A DNA stretch of 64,000 bases from Ochrobactrum sp. RH2CCR150 (lineage in GTDB: Bacteria; Pseudomonadota; Alphaproteobacteria; Rhizobiales; Rhizobiaceae): assembly GCA_014138095.1 (NCBI GenBank), contig JACGXE010000006.1:209589-273588 (forward strand), read 5' to 3'. The notes below the pieces were generated by a model that saw only the letters and a program-made list of their open reading frames with translations, was not told the DNA's origin and ran no database searches. Shown piece after piece: positions 20,051-28,194 of this stretch (position 1 is the stretch's first letter; each line of letters opens with the position of its first letter). A program made the position numbers and the translations under genes.

Positions 20051-21613
20051 ATGAGCACCACGGCACATCCTGACACAATCCTGATCATCGACTTTGGCAG
20101 CCAGGTCACGCAGCTGATTGCGCGACGTGTACGCGAAGCCAATGTCTATTGCGAAATCGTCCCGTTCCAGTCTGCGGAAGAGGCATTCCAGCGGTTGAAG
20201 CCGAAAGGCGTCATCCTCTCGGGCAGCCCCCATTCGACGACCGACATCGGCTCGCCGCGCGCGCCGCAGGCGGTCTTCGACCAGGGCATTCCGGTTCTTG
20301 GCATCTGCTACGGCGAACAGACCATGTGCGCCCAGCTGGGCGGCAAGGTTGAAAGCGGCCATGACCGCGAATTCGGTCGCGCCTTCCTCGACGTGCAGGA
20401 AGACAGCCCGCTTTTCGCCGGCATCTGGGCCAAGGGCACCCGCCATCAGGTCTGGATGAGCCATGGTGACCGCGTCACCTCGCTTCCTGATGGTTTCACC
20501 ATCATCGGCACCTCGCCGAATGCACCTTTCGCGGCCATCGCCGACGAAAAGCGCAAATATTACGGCGTGCAGTTCCATCCGGAAGTCGTGCATACGCCGG
20601 ATGGCGCGAAGCTGTTGCAGAATTTCGTTCATCGGATCGTCGGCGTAAAGCCGGGCTGGACGATGGGCGCCTATCGCGAACAGGCCGTCGAGGCAATCCG
20701 CAAGCAGGTTGGCAGCGGCAAGGTTATCTGCGCGCTTTCCGGCGGTGTGGATTCGTCTGTTGCAGCGCTTCTGGCGCATGAAGCCATCGGCGACCAGCTG
20801 ACCTGCATTCTCGTCGATCATGGTCTGATGCGCAAAAACGAAGCGCAACAGGTCGTGGAAATGTTCCGCGAACATTATAACCTGCCGCTGATCCTCGTGG
20901 ACGCAGCCGACCGTTTCATCGGTGAGCTGGAAGGCGAAAGCGATCCGGAAAAGAAGCGCAAGACGATTGGCCGTCTCTTCATTGAAGTGTTCGAAGAAGA
21001 AGCCAAGAAGCTCGGCGGCGCGGATTTCCTCGTGCAGGGCACGCTTTATCCGGACGTCATCGAAAGCGTTTCCTTTACCGGCGGTCCTTCGGTCACGATC
21101 AAGTCGCACCACAATGTGGGTGGCCTGCCCGAGCGCATGAAGATGCAGCTCGTCGAGCCGCTGCGCGAATTGTTCAAGGACGAAGTGCGTATGCTCGGCA
21201 AGGAACTCGGCCTGCCGGACAGCTTCATCGGCCGTCACCCGTTCCCGGGTCCGGGCCTTGCCATCCGCTGCCCGGGCGGCATTACCCGCGACAAGCTGGA
21301 AATCCTGCGCGAAGCCGATGCGATCTATCTCGACGAAATCCGCAAGGCTGGCCTCTACGATGCCATCTGGCAGGCTTTCGCCGTTCTGCTGCCGGTTCAG
21401 ACCGTTGGCGTGATGGGCGATGGCCGCACCTACGAATTCGTCTGCGCACTGCGCGCGGTGACCTCGGTCGACGGCATGACGGCTGATTTCTACCACTACG
21501 ACATGAACTTCCTTGGCAATGCGGCCACCCGCATCATCAATGAAGTCCGCGGCATCAACCGCGTCGTCTACGACGTGACCTCGAAGCCGCCCGGCACCAT
21601 TGAGTGGGAATAA
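20051..21613 (+). CDS. guaA: GMP synthase (glutamine-hydrolysing)
   Basis: A 520-aa enzyme converting XMP to GMP. The class I glutaminase has GICYGEQTM with nucleophile Cys86 and QFHPEVVHT. The ATP-pyrophosphatase loop is [12 protein letters not shown] near residue 230, and the C-terminal dimerization domain ends [15 protein letters not shown]. The start [18 protein letters not shown] is preferred over an ATG three codons upstream. The final codons lie in attL of the island, so its stop (TAA) comes from the island side. The flank beyond attR implies an original TGA. Confidence 0.96.
   Translation: MSTTAHPDTILIIDFGSQVTQLIARRVREANVYCEIVPFQSAEEAFQRLKPKGVILSGSPHSTTDIGSPRAPQAVFDQGIPVLGICYGEQTMCAQLGGKVESGHDREFGRAFLDVQEDSPLFAGIWAKGTRHQVWMSHGDRVTSLPDGFTIIGTSPNAPFAAIADEKRKYYGVQFHPEVVHTPDGAKLLQNFVHRIVGVKPGWTMGAYREQAVEAIRKQVGSGKVICALSGGVDSSVAALLAHEAIGDQLTCILVDHGLMRKNEAQQVVEMFREHYNLPLILVDAADRFIGELEGESDPEKKRKTIGRLFIEVFEEEAKKLGGADFLVQGTLYPDVIESVSFTGGPSVTIKSHHNVGGLPERMKMQLVEPLRELFKDEVRMLGKELGLPDSFIGRHPFPGPGLAIRCPGGITRDKLEILREADAIYLDEIRKAGLYDAIWQAFAVLLPVQTVGVMGDGRTYEFVCALRAVTSVDGMTADFYHYDMNFLGNAATRIINEVRGINRVVYDVTSKPPGTIEWE
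21599..21611 (+). repeat. attL: attL, island attachment core in guaA 3' end
   Basis: ATTGAGTGGGAAT overlaps the last guaA codons (Ile-Glu-Trp-Glu) and is repeated exactly at 34295-34307. The following bases differ (AAT here, GAT at attR). Thus the recombined guaA keeps its protein end but gets a TAA stop from the island. Confidence 0.88.
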
Positions 21614-21660
21614 TTTGGCGTCTGGTAAAGACCAGCACCAAAGAGCATGAAATAGCAGCT

Positions 21661-21691
21661 AAGCCCGCGTAATTGCGGGCTTTTTTGTTTT
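21661..21691 (+). terminator. Island-borne terminator downstream of guaA
   Basis: AGCCCGC and GCGGGCT form a stem with loop GTAATT followed by TTTTTTGTTTTTT. It lies inside the island and would end guaA transcription before the integrase, replacing the native terminator now displaced beyond attR. Confidence 0.85.
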
Positions 21692-21754
21692 TTGGTGCTG
21701 CATTGTCTGGCACTGTTTAGCACGTCCAAGAAGAAATTTTTCATGGCATGAAAA

Positions 21755-21897
21755 ATGGTATTTCGCAGCCCGATGCCATGCTATCAGCAAAATACCATGA
21801 CGACCAAATCCCTGGCATCATGGTATTGAAATTGACTAACACGCTGATATTAAACGAGATAAACGCTCTAATTTGCCGGTTTTCAATCATGGTATTT
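21755..21897. repeat. ATGGTATT repeats upstream of the integrase (candidate arm-type sites)
   Basis: ATGGTATTT occurs at 21755-21763 and 21889-21897, inverted as AAATACCAT at 21790-21798, and as ATGGTATTG starting at 21820. A related CTGGTATTTT lies at 34217-34226 near attR. Repeats beside both att cores suit arm sites bound by the integrase N-terminal domain, or binding sites for autoregulation. Both roles are inferred. Confidence 0.5.
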
Positions 21898-21920
21898 TCA
21901 GAGCGTTGAAAGGCCGTGTC

Positions 21921-23120
21921 GTGCTGACCGATACCAAGTTGCGCAACCTGAAACCGCAAGCCTCGCTCTACAAAGTGAATGACCGTGACGGGCTCTATGT
22001 TGCTGTAACTCCTGCGGGTTCAATCTCTTTTCGCTACAACTACGCTATCCACGGACGGCAGGAGACGGTCACTTTCGGGCGCTATGGCGCGAGCGGTATC
22101 ACGCTGGCCGAGGCCAGAGAGCGGCTGAACGAAGCGAAGAAACTCATCGCGGCCGGGAAATCTCCGGCCAAAGAGAAAGCGCGAGATAAAGCACGTTTGC
22201 GCGGATCTGAGAGCTTTGCGGAATGGGCCGAGAAATGGCTACGCGGCTATCAGATGGCAGAATCGACGCGTGATATGCGCCGTTCGGTCTTTGAGCGCGA
22301 TCTTAAGTCCAAATTCGGGAGCTGGAAGCTCGCAGAAATTACCCATGAAGACCTACGCAACCATCTCGATGCGATTGTAGAACGGGGAGCACCGGCGACA
22401 GCAGTCCACGCCCGCGAGGTTGTATCTCAGGTGTTCCGGTGGGCTATCGAGCGCGGCCAGAAAGTCGAGAACCCGGCCGATTTGGTTCGCCCAAATAGCA
22501 TCGCCAAATTTGAGCCGAGGGACCGCGCACTAACACCGGAAGAGATCGGGCTGATGTACCAGTATCTTGAGCGGGTTGCGACGGGACCATCGTTCCGCGC
22601 TGCCGCCAAGCTTCTGCTGCTGACGATGGTGCGCAAAAGCGAGCTGACCAATGCCAACTGGAGCGAAATCAGCTTCAGTGATGCGCTTTGGACCATTCCC
22701 AAAGAACGCATGAAGCGCCGCAATCCGCATCTGGTTTTCCTTTCGCGGCAAGCGCTGGACATTTTCATTGCGCTTAAGACGTTCGCAGGTGGCTCCGATT
22801 ACGTCTTGCCATCTCGATATGACACTGACGCCCCCATGAGCAGCGCCACGCTAAACCAAGTGCTTACGCTTACCTATAAGGCCGCACAGAAGGACGGAAA
22901 GCGGCTAGCAAAGTTTGGCCCTCACGACCTGCGCCGCACCGCCAGCACGTTGCTGCATGAGGCGGGTTACAACACGGATTGGATTGAAAAGTGTCTTGCT
23001 CACGAGCAGCGCGGCGTTCGTGCCGTTTACAACAAGGCTGAGTATCGGGAGCAGCGCACCGAAATGATGCAGGATTGGGCCGACATGATTGATGAATGGA
23101 CAAGTAAAAATCGGAGCTGA
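21921..23120 (+). CDS. int: Tyrosine site-specific recombinase (island integrase)
   Basis: From GTG 21921, with GAAAGG 8 bases upstream, the product is 399 aa. It has an N-terminal DUF4102 arm-binding domain (LTDTKLRNLKP...GLYVAVTPAGSISFRYNYAIHGRQETVTFGRYG), a SAM-like core-binding domain (ESFAEWAEKWLRGYQ) and a catalytic domain. Catalytic residues visible are Arg in TMVRKSELTNANW, His-x-x-Arg in GPHDLRRTAS, His in CLAHEQRG and Tyr in AVYNKAEY. It faces away from guaA, right next to attL, the usual layout for guaA islands. An upstream TTG start at 21873 would add 16 residues unlike the family. Confidence 0.93.
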   Translation: MLTDTKLRNLKPQASLYKVNDRDGLYVAVTPAGSISFRYNYAIHGRQETVTFGRYGASGITLAEARERLNEAKKLIAAGKSPAKEKARDKARLRGSESFAEWAEKWLRGYQMAESTRDMRRSVFERDLKSKFGSWKLAEITHEDLRNHLDAIVERGAPATAVHAREVVSQVFRWAIERGQKVENPADLVRPNSIAKFEPRDRALTPEEIGLMYQYLERVATGPSFRAAAKLLLLTMVRKSELTNANWSEISFSDALWTIPKERMKRRNPHLVFLSRQALDIFIALKTFAGGSDYVLPSRYDTDAPMSSATLNQVLTLTYKAAQKDGKRLAKFGPHDLRRTASTLLHEAGYNTDWIEKCLAHEQRGVRAVYNKAEYREQRTEMMQDWADMIDEWTSKNRS

Positions 23121-23199
23121 TCAGCAGCCGTGATTTGCTCATTCTGACAAATAACCCGCAATTTTCTCGCCGCATGGCTGACTCTAGGCGGCATTTTCG

Positions 23200-23318
23200 T
23201 GTCCGTAAAACCCCCGTTTTCCGGACAGTGGATAACTTTTGCACGCCTAAAATTAATCACCAATCAAAACAAATGCATGCATCGTTTTTTCTGTCCGGAA
23301 ACTGACGTTTTACGGACA
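23200..23318. promoter_or_regulatory. Two inverted copies of an imperfect palindrome upstream of alpA-rep
   Basis: The elements are at 23200-23227 and 23292-23318. Read in one orientation both have arm TGTCCGGAAA, a variable centre, and arm GTTTTACGGACA. They lie in opposite orientation 65 bp apart, between int and the AlpA-like gene. AGTGGATAA (one mismatch to a DnaA box) overlaps the end of the first. They resemble operators of a dimeric regulator, perhaps AlpA or a helper-encoded activator. The rest of the 300-bp gap is AT-rich and shows no gene. Confidence 0.6.
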
Positions 23319-23422
23319 GAAGACATTGAAATAATTAGATAATTTTTGATGAAATGCCTGGCTTGTCCGGGCAGATGCGAGCAATAATCGAACCTCAAAT
23401 ATACGCATACGAGGTATTCGAA

Positions 23423-23656
23423 ATGAAAAAGGTAAACAGAAACGGAGAAAAGACGCTTATTAATCGCAAGACCCTCCTCGATATAGTACCGCTATCCGAC
23501 AGAACTATTTACAACATGGAGAAGCGCGGAGATTTTCCGCGTAGAATTGCTCTCACAAGCCGTAATGTTGTTTGGGTTTTAAGCGAGGTCGAGCAGTGGA
23601 TCGAAGCTCGTAGAAATTCTGGTGCGCAAGCTCCCCGTCCGGGAATGGGAGTGTGA
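23423..23656 (+). CDS. AlpA-like helix-turn-helix regulator
   Basis: From ATG 23423 (CGAGG ribosome site) the product is 77 aa. LINRKTLLDIVPLSDRTIYNMEKRGDFPRRIALTSRNVVWVLSEVEQWIEAR is the complete AlpA/excisionase-type winged HTH: a DNA-reading helix SDRTIYNMEK and wing with the VVW tryptophan. In phages and islands this family controls integrase or acts as an excision directionality factor. It sits between int and rep, 3 bp before rep. An open extension of 23 codons lacks support. Confidence 0.85.
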   Translation: MKKVNRNGEKTLINRKTLLDIVPLSDRTIYNMEKRGDFPRRIALTSRNVVWVLSEVEQWIEARRNSGAQAPRPGMGV

Positions 23657-23659
23657 TGC

Positions 23660-24775
23660 ATGGCAATCAAGCCCGAAGGGCTTCGCCAGATTGATGCCTC
23701 GACTCTAATAGGCCGAATTGAGAGCGCTCGCCGTGCCAACGCGGCGCGCGGGCAATCCATTTCGCAGGGCGCTGAGGGAGCAGGCCAGCATGAGTTTGAT
23801 AGTCACGCGACTATAAATTCTTCCAACATATCGACCGTTCATGAGCAGATGGCGCGGCTTAAAGAGCGTGACAAGGCGCTCTCTCTTGTTCGAAACGCAC
23901 CAAAAGGTGACGATCAGGCTGACTTTTTTGTGCCTGGCTTATTTGATGTTGGCGGACGCGATAATCGTTCAATTATGGACGTAGCGCCATTTCGCCTTTC
24001 AAAGCGCGATAAGCGTGCAGGGGAGGTTATCCGCCATGAATTGCCAGACGGCTATGTTGAAGTAAAATCTGGTCCCGACGGAATGGCGTCCGTATGGGAT
24101 TACGACATCGTTTTGATGACAATTTCTCATCTCACCGAAGCCGTGAACCGCTGGCGCGACTGTAAGGGTGAAAAGCCTTCCCGCACCTTCACGCCGCACG
24201 TTTCCGACATTCTGAAATTTGCCAGAAGGGGCGACGGAAGCCGTCAGGTTGAGGAACTGGAGGCCGCGTTAGACAGGCTTAAAGGGACTACCATCAAAAC
24301 CGTTCGTGACCGTCAAACCAGTGACGGAAAAACTATGCGGGAGGTTGAAGCCGAAGGACTTATCAGCAGCTATCGGGTTGTGTCCCGGACGGACACTAAG
24401 AAGCTTAGTATCGTTGAGATCGAAGCTCCTAAGTGGATCTATCGCGAGATTGTAGAGGGTAAAAGCCCAGACGTGCTAACCGTTCACCCCGATTATTTTC
24501 TGATAGATCCGGGCATAGGCCGGTTCTTGTACAGGTTGGCTCGGCGGGCCGCAGGAAGGCGAAATGCTAAGTGGTCGTTCCGCACGCTATATGCGCGCAG
24601 TGGCAGCACCGGTAAGTTTAAGGATTTTTCTCGTCATCTCCGAAAAGTGATAGCTGCCAATGATTTACCTGAGTATCTCCTTCGTGAGGAGCCGGGGAAA
24701 AGCGGACCACAGGTCGTAATGATTTATCGTGAAATGCCCGACACCCAGCCGCCAAGCAGGAACGAGGGTGGTTAA
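23660..24775 (+). CDS. repA: RPA-family plasmid replication initiator
   Basis: A 371-aa protein. The first 100 residues are polar and poorly conserved. The core (IMDVAPFRLSKRDKRAGEVIRHELPDGYVEVKSGPDGMASVWDYDIVLMTISHLTEA onward, to about residue 350) matches replication initiator protein A: FTPHVSDILKFARRGDGSRQVEELEAALDRLKGTTI and HPDYFLIDPGIGRFLYRLARRAAG. Such proteins bind iterons at a plasmid origin and melt it. Its stop codon lies inside the first of seven matching 16-bp iterons, and four more follow directly. Presence in an integrated island implies plasmid-like replication of the excised circle. The start has GGGAG 8 bases upstream. Confidence 0.87.
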   Translation: MAIKPEGLRQIDASTLIGRIESARRANAARGQSISQGAEGAGQHEFDSHATINSSNISTVHEQMARLKERDKALSLVRNAPKGDDQADFFVPGLFDVGGRDNRSIMDVAPFRLSKRDKRAGEVIRHELPDGYVEVKSGPDGMASVWDYDIVLMTISHLTEAVNRWRDCKGEKPSRTFTPHVSDILKFARRGDGSRQVEELEAALDRLKGTTIKTVRDRQTSDGKTMREVEAEGLISSYRVVSRTDTKKLSIVEIEAPKWIYREIVEGKSPDVLTVHPDYFLIDPGIGRFLYRLARRAAGRRNAKWSFRTLYARSGSTGKFKDFSRHLRKVIAANDLPEYLLREEPGKSGPQVVMIYREMPDTQPPSRNEGG

Positions 24776-25079
24776 TAGACGGAAGATAACTGCGATTGAT
24801 GTTCAGGTAGAGTTGATGACGGTCCTTCGGGGCCGTTTTGCATTTGGAAAAGATTATCAGTTTAAGTGGAGAGCGGTCTGTGGATAGTCCGTCTATTAAC
24901 CACCCTGCCTCCGTCTATTAACCACCGAAACCCGTCTATTAGCCACCCGATGCCGTCTATTAACCACCGGCCTCTCTCGTAACCAATTGTATATAAATGG
25001 TAATTAGGCGATTATTTCGCCTAAATCTTTTAAAACTAATTAAAACTTATATTCTTAAAACCCGCTTGCATGTGGATAA
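24767..25079. other. oriV: Putative island replication origin (oriV)
   Basis: This stretch after rep holds five iterons, TGTGGATAG (24879-24887, one mismatch to a DnaA box), a very AT-rich tract (about 24970-25060, with ATTAGGCGATTATTTCGCCT and several A/T runs) and a perfect DnaA box TGTGGATAA at 25071-25079. Iterons, AT-rich unwinding region and DnaA boxes beside an initiator gene are the classic parts of an iteron plasmid origin. No gene is visible up to 25202. Confidence 0.75.
24889..24968 (+). repeat. Iteron cluster, four 16-bp units (plus one inverted at 24767)
   Basis: CCGTCTATTAACCACC occurs at 24889, 24911 and 24953, with a one-base variant (TTAGCC) at 24932. The starts are 22, 21 and 21 bp apart, two helical turns, so initiators would bind on one face. 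An exact inverted copy covers the rep stop at 24767-24782, which may allow RepA to repress or sense its own gene end. Confidence 0.88.
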
Positions 25080-25202
25080 GTCGTAGGCGCTAGACGCCGC
25101 ATGGTTACTGGTTTATTCGGCCGCAACCTTTTTATGCGGTCTTATGTGACCGTGATATTGTCGAGAGATCCATCGTGGCACGGCCTCTTCAAGAGAGTAC
25201 AA

Positions 25203-25727
25203 ATGTTCGAAAAAAAGCATAACCGCCAGCGCCAACATCTTCTTTGCATGATTGCGGGCGCGCTCTGTGCTACATCTATGAATATCAAATCGGTCATAGC
25301 CGAGCCGATAGACATGACGGCGGAAAAGCTTTTGGATATCTGTTCTTCATCCACGGTGCAGATGGCAGGGACAAAGGGTGACGTTCTTGGCTGGCAGAAG
25401 ATGACAGATGCCGAAAGAGACGAACTACGTAGTACTTTAGGGAATCCAAGCTCGACTGAAATTGTGGGCTGGCGCCGCAGCGGAACCGGCCGCCCTGAGT
25501 TCCTGTGGTTTGCCACCCATGCAGCTCATGTCATGACTTGCTGGTATACAAAGCCGGACGCTACAGGCTTACTCGACAGTTTATCTGAACACTTGGGTTC
25601 CCCTGATGAACTCGATAGAAACGATGCCGCAAATAGCATCACAGCATTATGGTTGCGAAACGAGCTCGAATATTCATTCGTCCAGTTCCGATCCTCGGCA
25701 ATTGTCACGATAGGCTCACAACGCTAA
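25203..25727 (+). CDS. Unknown protein with N-terminal signal sequence
   Basis: From ATG 25203 (AAGAGAG upstream) the product is 174 aa. A basic start (MFEKKHNRQRQHLLC), a hydrophobic core (MIAGALCATS) and a likely cleavage after SVIA suggest export to the periplasm. The mature part is soluble with cysteines in LLDICSSS and VMTCWYTK that could pair. No family was recognised. It lies directly after the origin region and is not obviously part of an operon. An extension to 25101 has no ribosome site. Roles in surface exclusion or plasmid biology are only guesses. Confidence 0.65.
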   Translation: MFEKKHNRQRQHLLCMIAGALCATSMNIKSVIAEPIDMTAEKLLDICSSSTVQMAGTKGDVLGWQKMTDAERDELRSTLGNPSSTEIVGWRRSGTGRPEFLWFATHAAHVMTCWYTKPDATGLLDSLSEHLGSPDELDRNDAANSITALWLRNELEYSFVQFRSSAIVTIGSQR

Positions 25728-25897
25728 AGCGATAAGCCGCAAGCCTAGGAGAAGGCCTTACGTGAAGAAATCAGCTATGTTGGCAGGAGAATGGCAAGCT
25801 CCACGTTTAGGCGGTGACGTCGTGGAGATGATCATATTCCTTAGTTGACGCAAATAAGTTGGCACCAAAGGAAAAGCAGGTGAAGCAGATCAGGACG

Positions 25898-26158
25898 ATG
25901 ACAGCGCTTGAGCAGGCTTTCGAGCGGAACGACAACAGCGAAGCATTAAGGCTTCTCAGTGAAGGATATCCAATCGTCTACAGGGAGCCAGAAACGCCCG
26001 CAGGTCATGTTATTCAGCGCTACCCAGACGGGAGACGCGAACTGGTGAGCTACGAAAGCGGCAAGCCGGTTGTAGTGGCCGAACTATCGCCCGATTCCCC
26101 GGAGCTTAAACCCGCGAAATACGATCCCAGAGACCTGATAAGCTGCGATGACGATTAA
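25898..26158 (+). CDS. Small hypothetical protein
   Basis: An 86-aa polar, acidic product (MTALEQAFERNDNSEALRLL...) ending DPRDLISCDDD. The N-terminal half looks helical and the middle (HVIQRYPDGRRELVSYESGKP) beta-rich, with no membrane segment. Upstream in-frame starts exist at 25880 (GTG, with GGAAAAGCAG before it) and 25859 (TTG), so the true start is uncertain. It was not recognised. It follows a 170-bp gap in which nothing else is evident. Confidence 0.5.
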   Translation: MTALEQAFERNDNSEALRLLSEGYPIVYREPETPAGHVIQRYPDGRRELVSYESGKPVVVAELSPDSPELKPAKYDPRDLISCDDD

Positions 26159-26260
26159 AGCGCCTGAGAGCTACGGAGAGCCGTTTTCAGGTCTAAGGCA
26201 TGCGTTGGGTCGGGTGAGGACAGAAAAACCGCTTTGGAGCCGTACAGGCGCGAATTTGGC

Positions 26261-26418
26261 CCGTCTATTACCCACCGACACATTCAGGGATGACGCAGAG
26301 GCTTAACCGGAAACCCAAAAAACGCGTTTTTTCGCTTAAACGCAATGTGTTATCCGGGGACGGCCAAAACCCCGCGAGACCGCGCCACAGGCGGCGTGAG
26401 GCGGTGGGTAATAGACGG
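26261..26418. repeat. Distal pair of inverted iterons
   Basis: CCGTCTATTACCCACC at 26261-26276 and its exact reverse complement at 26403-26418 are the same variant of the oriV iteron and face each other 127 bp apart, 1.3 kb from the main cluster. They lie in the gap between the last rightward gene and the leftward trb block. They could act in pairing (handcuffing) of RepA-bound DNA or be a second binding site. Nothing else is clear in this 318-bp gap apart from the terminator. Confidence 0.7.
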
Positions 26419-26435
26419 TATCGCTAATTTCAGGC

Positions 26436-26461
26436 ACAAAAAACCCCGCGTGTGGCGGGGT
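26436..26461 (-). terminator. Terminator of the leftward trb block
   Basis: On the reverse strand ACCCCGC and GCGGGGT form a 7-bp stem with a 5-base loop, followed by TTTTTTG (complement of 26436-26442). It lies 17 bp after the stop of the small membrane gene. Confidence 0.82.
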
Positions 26462-26477
26462 AGGTTCACGGAATACG

Positions 26478-26786
26478 TTATTCTGCACCATTACCGCGAC
26501 GATAAGCGGCCTGCATTTTCTCCGCCATTTTCGTATGAGCTGCGGTAGCGCTTTTGCTTCCGATAAGTGGAGCGCGGGTTAGAGTTGACGCACCACCGAG
26601 AAGTGACATTCCTATCCCAAAGCGAACAGCGTTGATCTTGTGTTCATTGGCTTCGAGATAGGCGTTTACCCTGTCCAGTTGGGGACCATATCCTGCTTTT
26701 AGCAAGACCAAACGCAAGCCCACCATACCGAAAACGAAAGCGATGCTGACTGCGGTAAAGATTGAAAATTTGATAATTGGGTCCAT
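26478..26786 (-). CDS. Small inner-membrane protein of the trb block
   Basis: A 102-aa protein with an N-terminal transmembrane helix (FSIFTAVSIAFVFGMVGLRLVLL) and a possible second hydrophobic stretch (FGIGMSLLGGAST), ending in a basic tail. AGGAGACAG supplies a good ribosome site. It is the last gene of the leftward trbJ-K-L block, 47 bp after trbL, and a terminator follows. In RP4 the genes after trbL are trbM and trbN, but I see no similarity. Function unknown. Confidence 0.7.
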   Translation of the reverse strand: MDPIIKFSIFTAVSIAFVFGMVGLRLVLLKAGYGPQLDRVNAYLEANEHKINAVRFGIGMSLLGGASTLTRAPLIGSKSATAAHTKMAEKMQAAYRRGNGAE

Positions 26787-26833
26787 GGTCTGTCTCCTAG
26801 GTCGTTAGATGCACGGCTCGATGGCCGTATTGC

Positions 26834-28192
26834 TTATTTCTCTGGTTCCGGTTTTTCAGGATGAATAATGTTGCTGTTCTCACTTGCTGGGTCATTGCCG
26901 GTTTCTTCCTGCTCAGACGTGTCCTCAAAGCCGTTAGACGGCGCGGATGAAATGTTTCCAACCGAAGACGCGCTTTCCATGCCCGGGACGCTTAGAGCGA
27001 CCATAGAACCAGCGGTTTTCATTGCAGCTCCAGCCAGCTTCCGTCCTTTCTCGCCGGATTGGCCGGATGTATTCGGAGCATTGGAAGGCGAGCCGCTTGA
27101 ACGTGCCGGACTGCCACCGCCTCCGGTCATAGTCGAGGCTGGACTTGTGTCGGCATCGCTCTGAGGGGGGTGCGGAGCATTACCAGCAAGACTGGAGCCA
27201 AGACTTTTGGCTAGACTGCTAATACCGCCACCGGCCGAACTTGCGGCACCGCCTGCGAGCGCGCCTGCCCCTACGGCGAGGCCAGCAGCACCGGCTGCAC
27301 CCGCCATTGCAAGCCCGCCGATTGCAGAGCCGCCGCCTAGTGATGTTCCGTTTATCATTCCAGCGATCAATTCCGGTATCGTCTTGGTCAGATAAGCGCA
27401 GATGATCGCCAGTCCCGCAATTGTCAGGGAGGATGCAGAATCCTGCGTGTAGGCCTCGACCCAAGCGTCGGCGCTGGCCGAGATCACAGAAACTATCAGC
27501 GTCAGAACAAACAGCTTTGCACCAACAGAGACGATGTATTTAAGCGGTGAAGTAGCAAACTCACGTGTCCAGGATGAGCCGCCGAAACCCATCAGAAAAA
27601 CGCCTGCACAGATGATGATGTAGGATTCAACGAGCGTTACAAACATGAATGCCGCTATGAACGTGAAGCACAGGAGCACGATAACGGACATGAAGGAGTT
27701 GAAAACGGCCGTACCCGGAGACAGGGTGAAAATGCCATCAGCCACGGTATTAGACAGCGTTACGGCGATTGCCAACACGTCGCCGGGATAGAGCATTTTG
27801 CCCATCCCTCCCGCACGCCCTGCCGCTTCTCGGAAGCTATCGACCATCAGTCCGCCCCAACTTGGAAGGTACGTTATCATCATGGAGAAAAACGATGTGA
27901 CCATGATTAAACGTAGAAGGTCGGCGATAACGCTGCCAAGCTCCAGATTGCTATCAAGCGCCTTTAATCCAAAGGTCCAGACCAGCTGGATGAGAGCGAG
28001 ACTGAAAAGCAAATAGGTGGCATACTTGCCAAGTTCTCCAGTCCAGCTATTCGCCGTTTCGTGTAAGAGGTTGAGGAGCGAACTCGCTTCGGCGCTAGGG
28101 TCAGCCAATCCACTACCTTCTGCTGCAAAAGTGACCGTGCTCAACAGAAGTAAAGGCAGGATGAGAACAATCCAAAATGCGTTCTTCGTCAT
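26834..28192 (-). CDS. trbL: TrbL/VirB6-like conjugation inner-membrane protein
   Basis: A 452-aa protein with a signal-like start (WIVLILPLLLLSTVTFA), then about six membrane segments including LLRLIMVTSFFSMMITYLPSW and IVLLCFTFIAAFMFVTLVESYIII. The family's ICAGVFLMGFGGSSWTREFA segment is followed by a long Gly/Ala/Ser-rich cytoplasmic tail. This is the P-type conjugative transfer TrbL layout. VirB6-type proteins form part of the T4SS inner-membrane channel. It starts 2 bp after the trbK stop. The other T4SS genes (trbB-I) are absent from the island. Confidence 0.88.
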   Translation of the reverse strand: MTKNAFWIVLILPLLLLSTVTFAAEGSGLADPSAEASSLLNLLHETANSWTGELGKYATYLLFSLALIQLVWTFGLKALDSNLELGSVIADLLRLIMVTSFFSMMITYLPSWGGLMVDSFREAAGRAGGMGKMLYPGDVLAIAVTLSNTVADGIFTLSPGTAVFNSFMSVIVLLCFTFIAAFMFVTLVESYIIICAGVFLMGFGGSSWTREFATSPLKYIVSVGAKLFVLTLIVSVISASADAWVEAYTQDSASSLTIAGLAIICAYLTKTIPELIAGMINGTSLGGGSAIGGLAMAGAAGAAGLAVGAGALAGGAASSAGGGISSLAKSLGSSLAGNAPHPPQSDADTSPASTMTGGGGSPARSSGSPSNAPNTSGQSGEKGRKLAGAAMKTAGSMVALSVPGMESASSVGNISSAPSNGFEDTSEQEETGNDPASENSNIIHPEKPEPEK

Positions 28193-28194
28193 AA

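Noticed and set aside
20024..21496. Leftward 490-codon frame
   Set aside because: Antisense shadow of guaA, His/Arg-rich without any recognisable fold.
21614..21920. tRNA gene as the island attachment site
   Set aside because: No cloverleaf could be drawn here or at 34150-34386; the repeated core is the guaA 3' end.
23354..23422. N-terminal extension of the AlpA-like protein
   Set aside because: No ribosome site and no similarity; the HTH protein is complete from 23423.
24889..24968. CRISPR-like repeats
   Set aside because: Spacers are only 5-6 bases and units 16 bp, repeated inverted elsewhere and next to a replication initiator; these are iterons. No cas genes are present.
26345..26548. 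Rightward 67-codon frame
   Set aside because: It spans a distal iteron, the trb terminator and the 3' end of the opposite small membrane gene. It has no ribosome site and no family resemblance.
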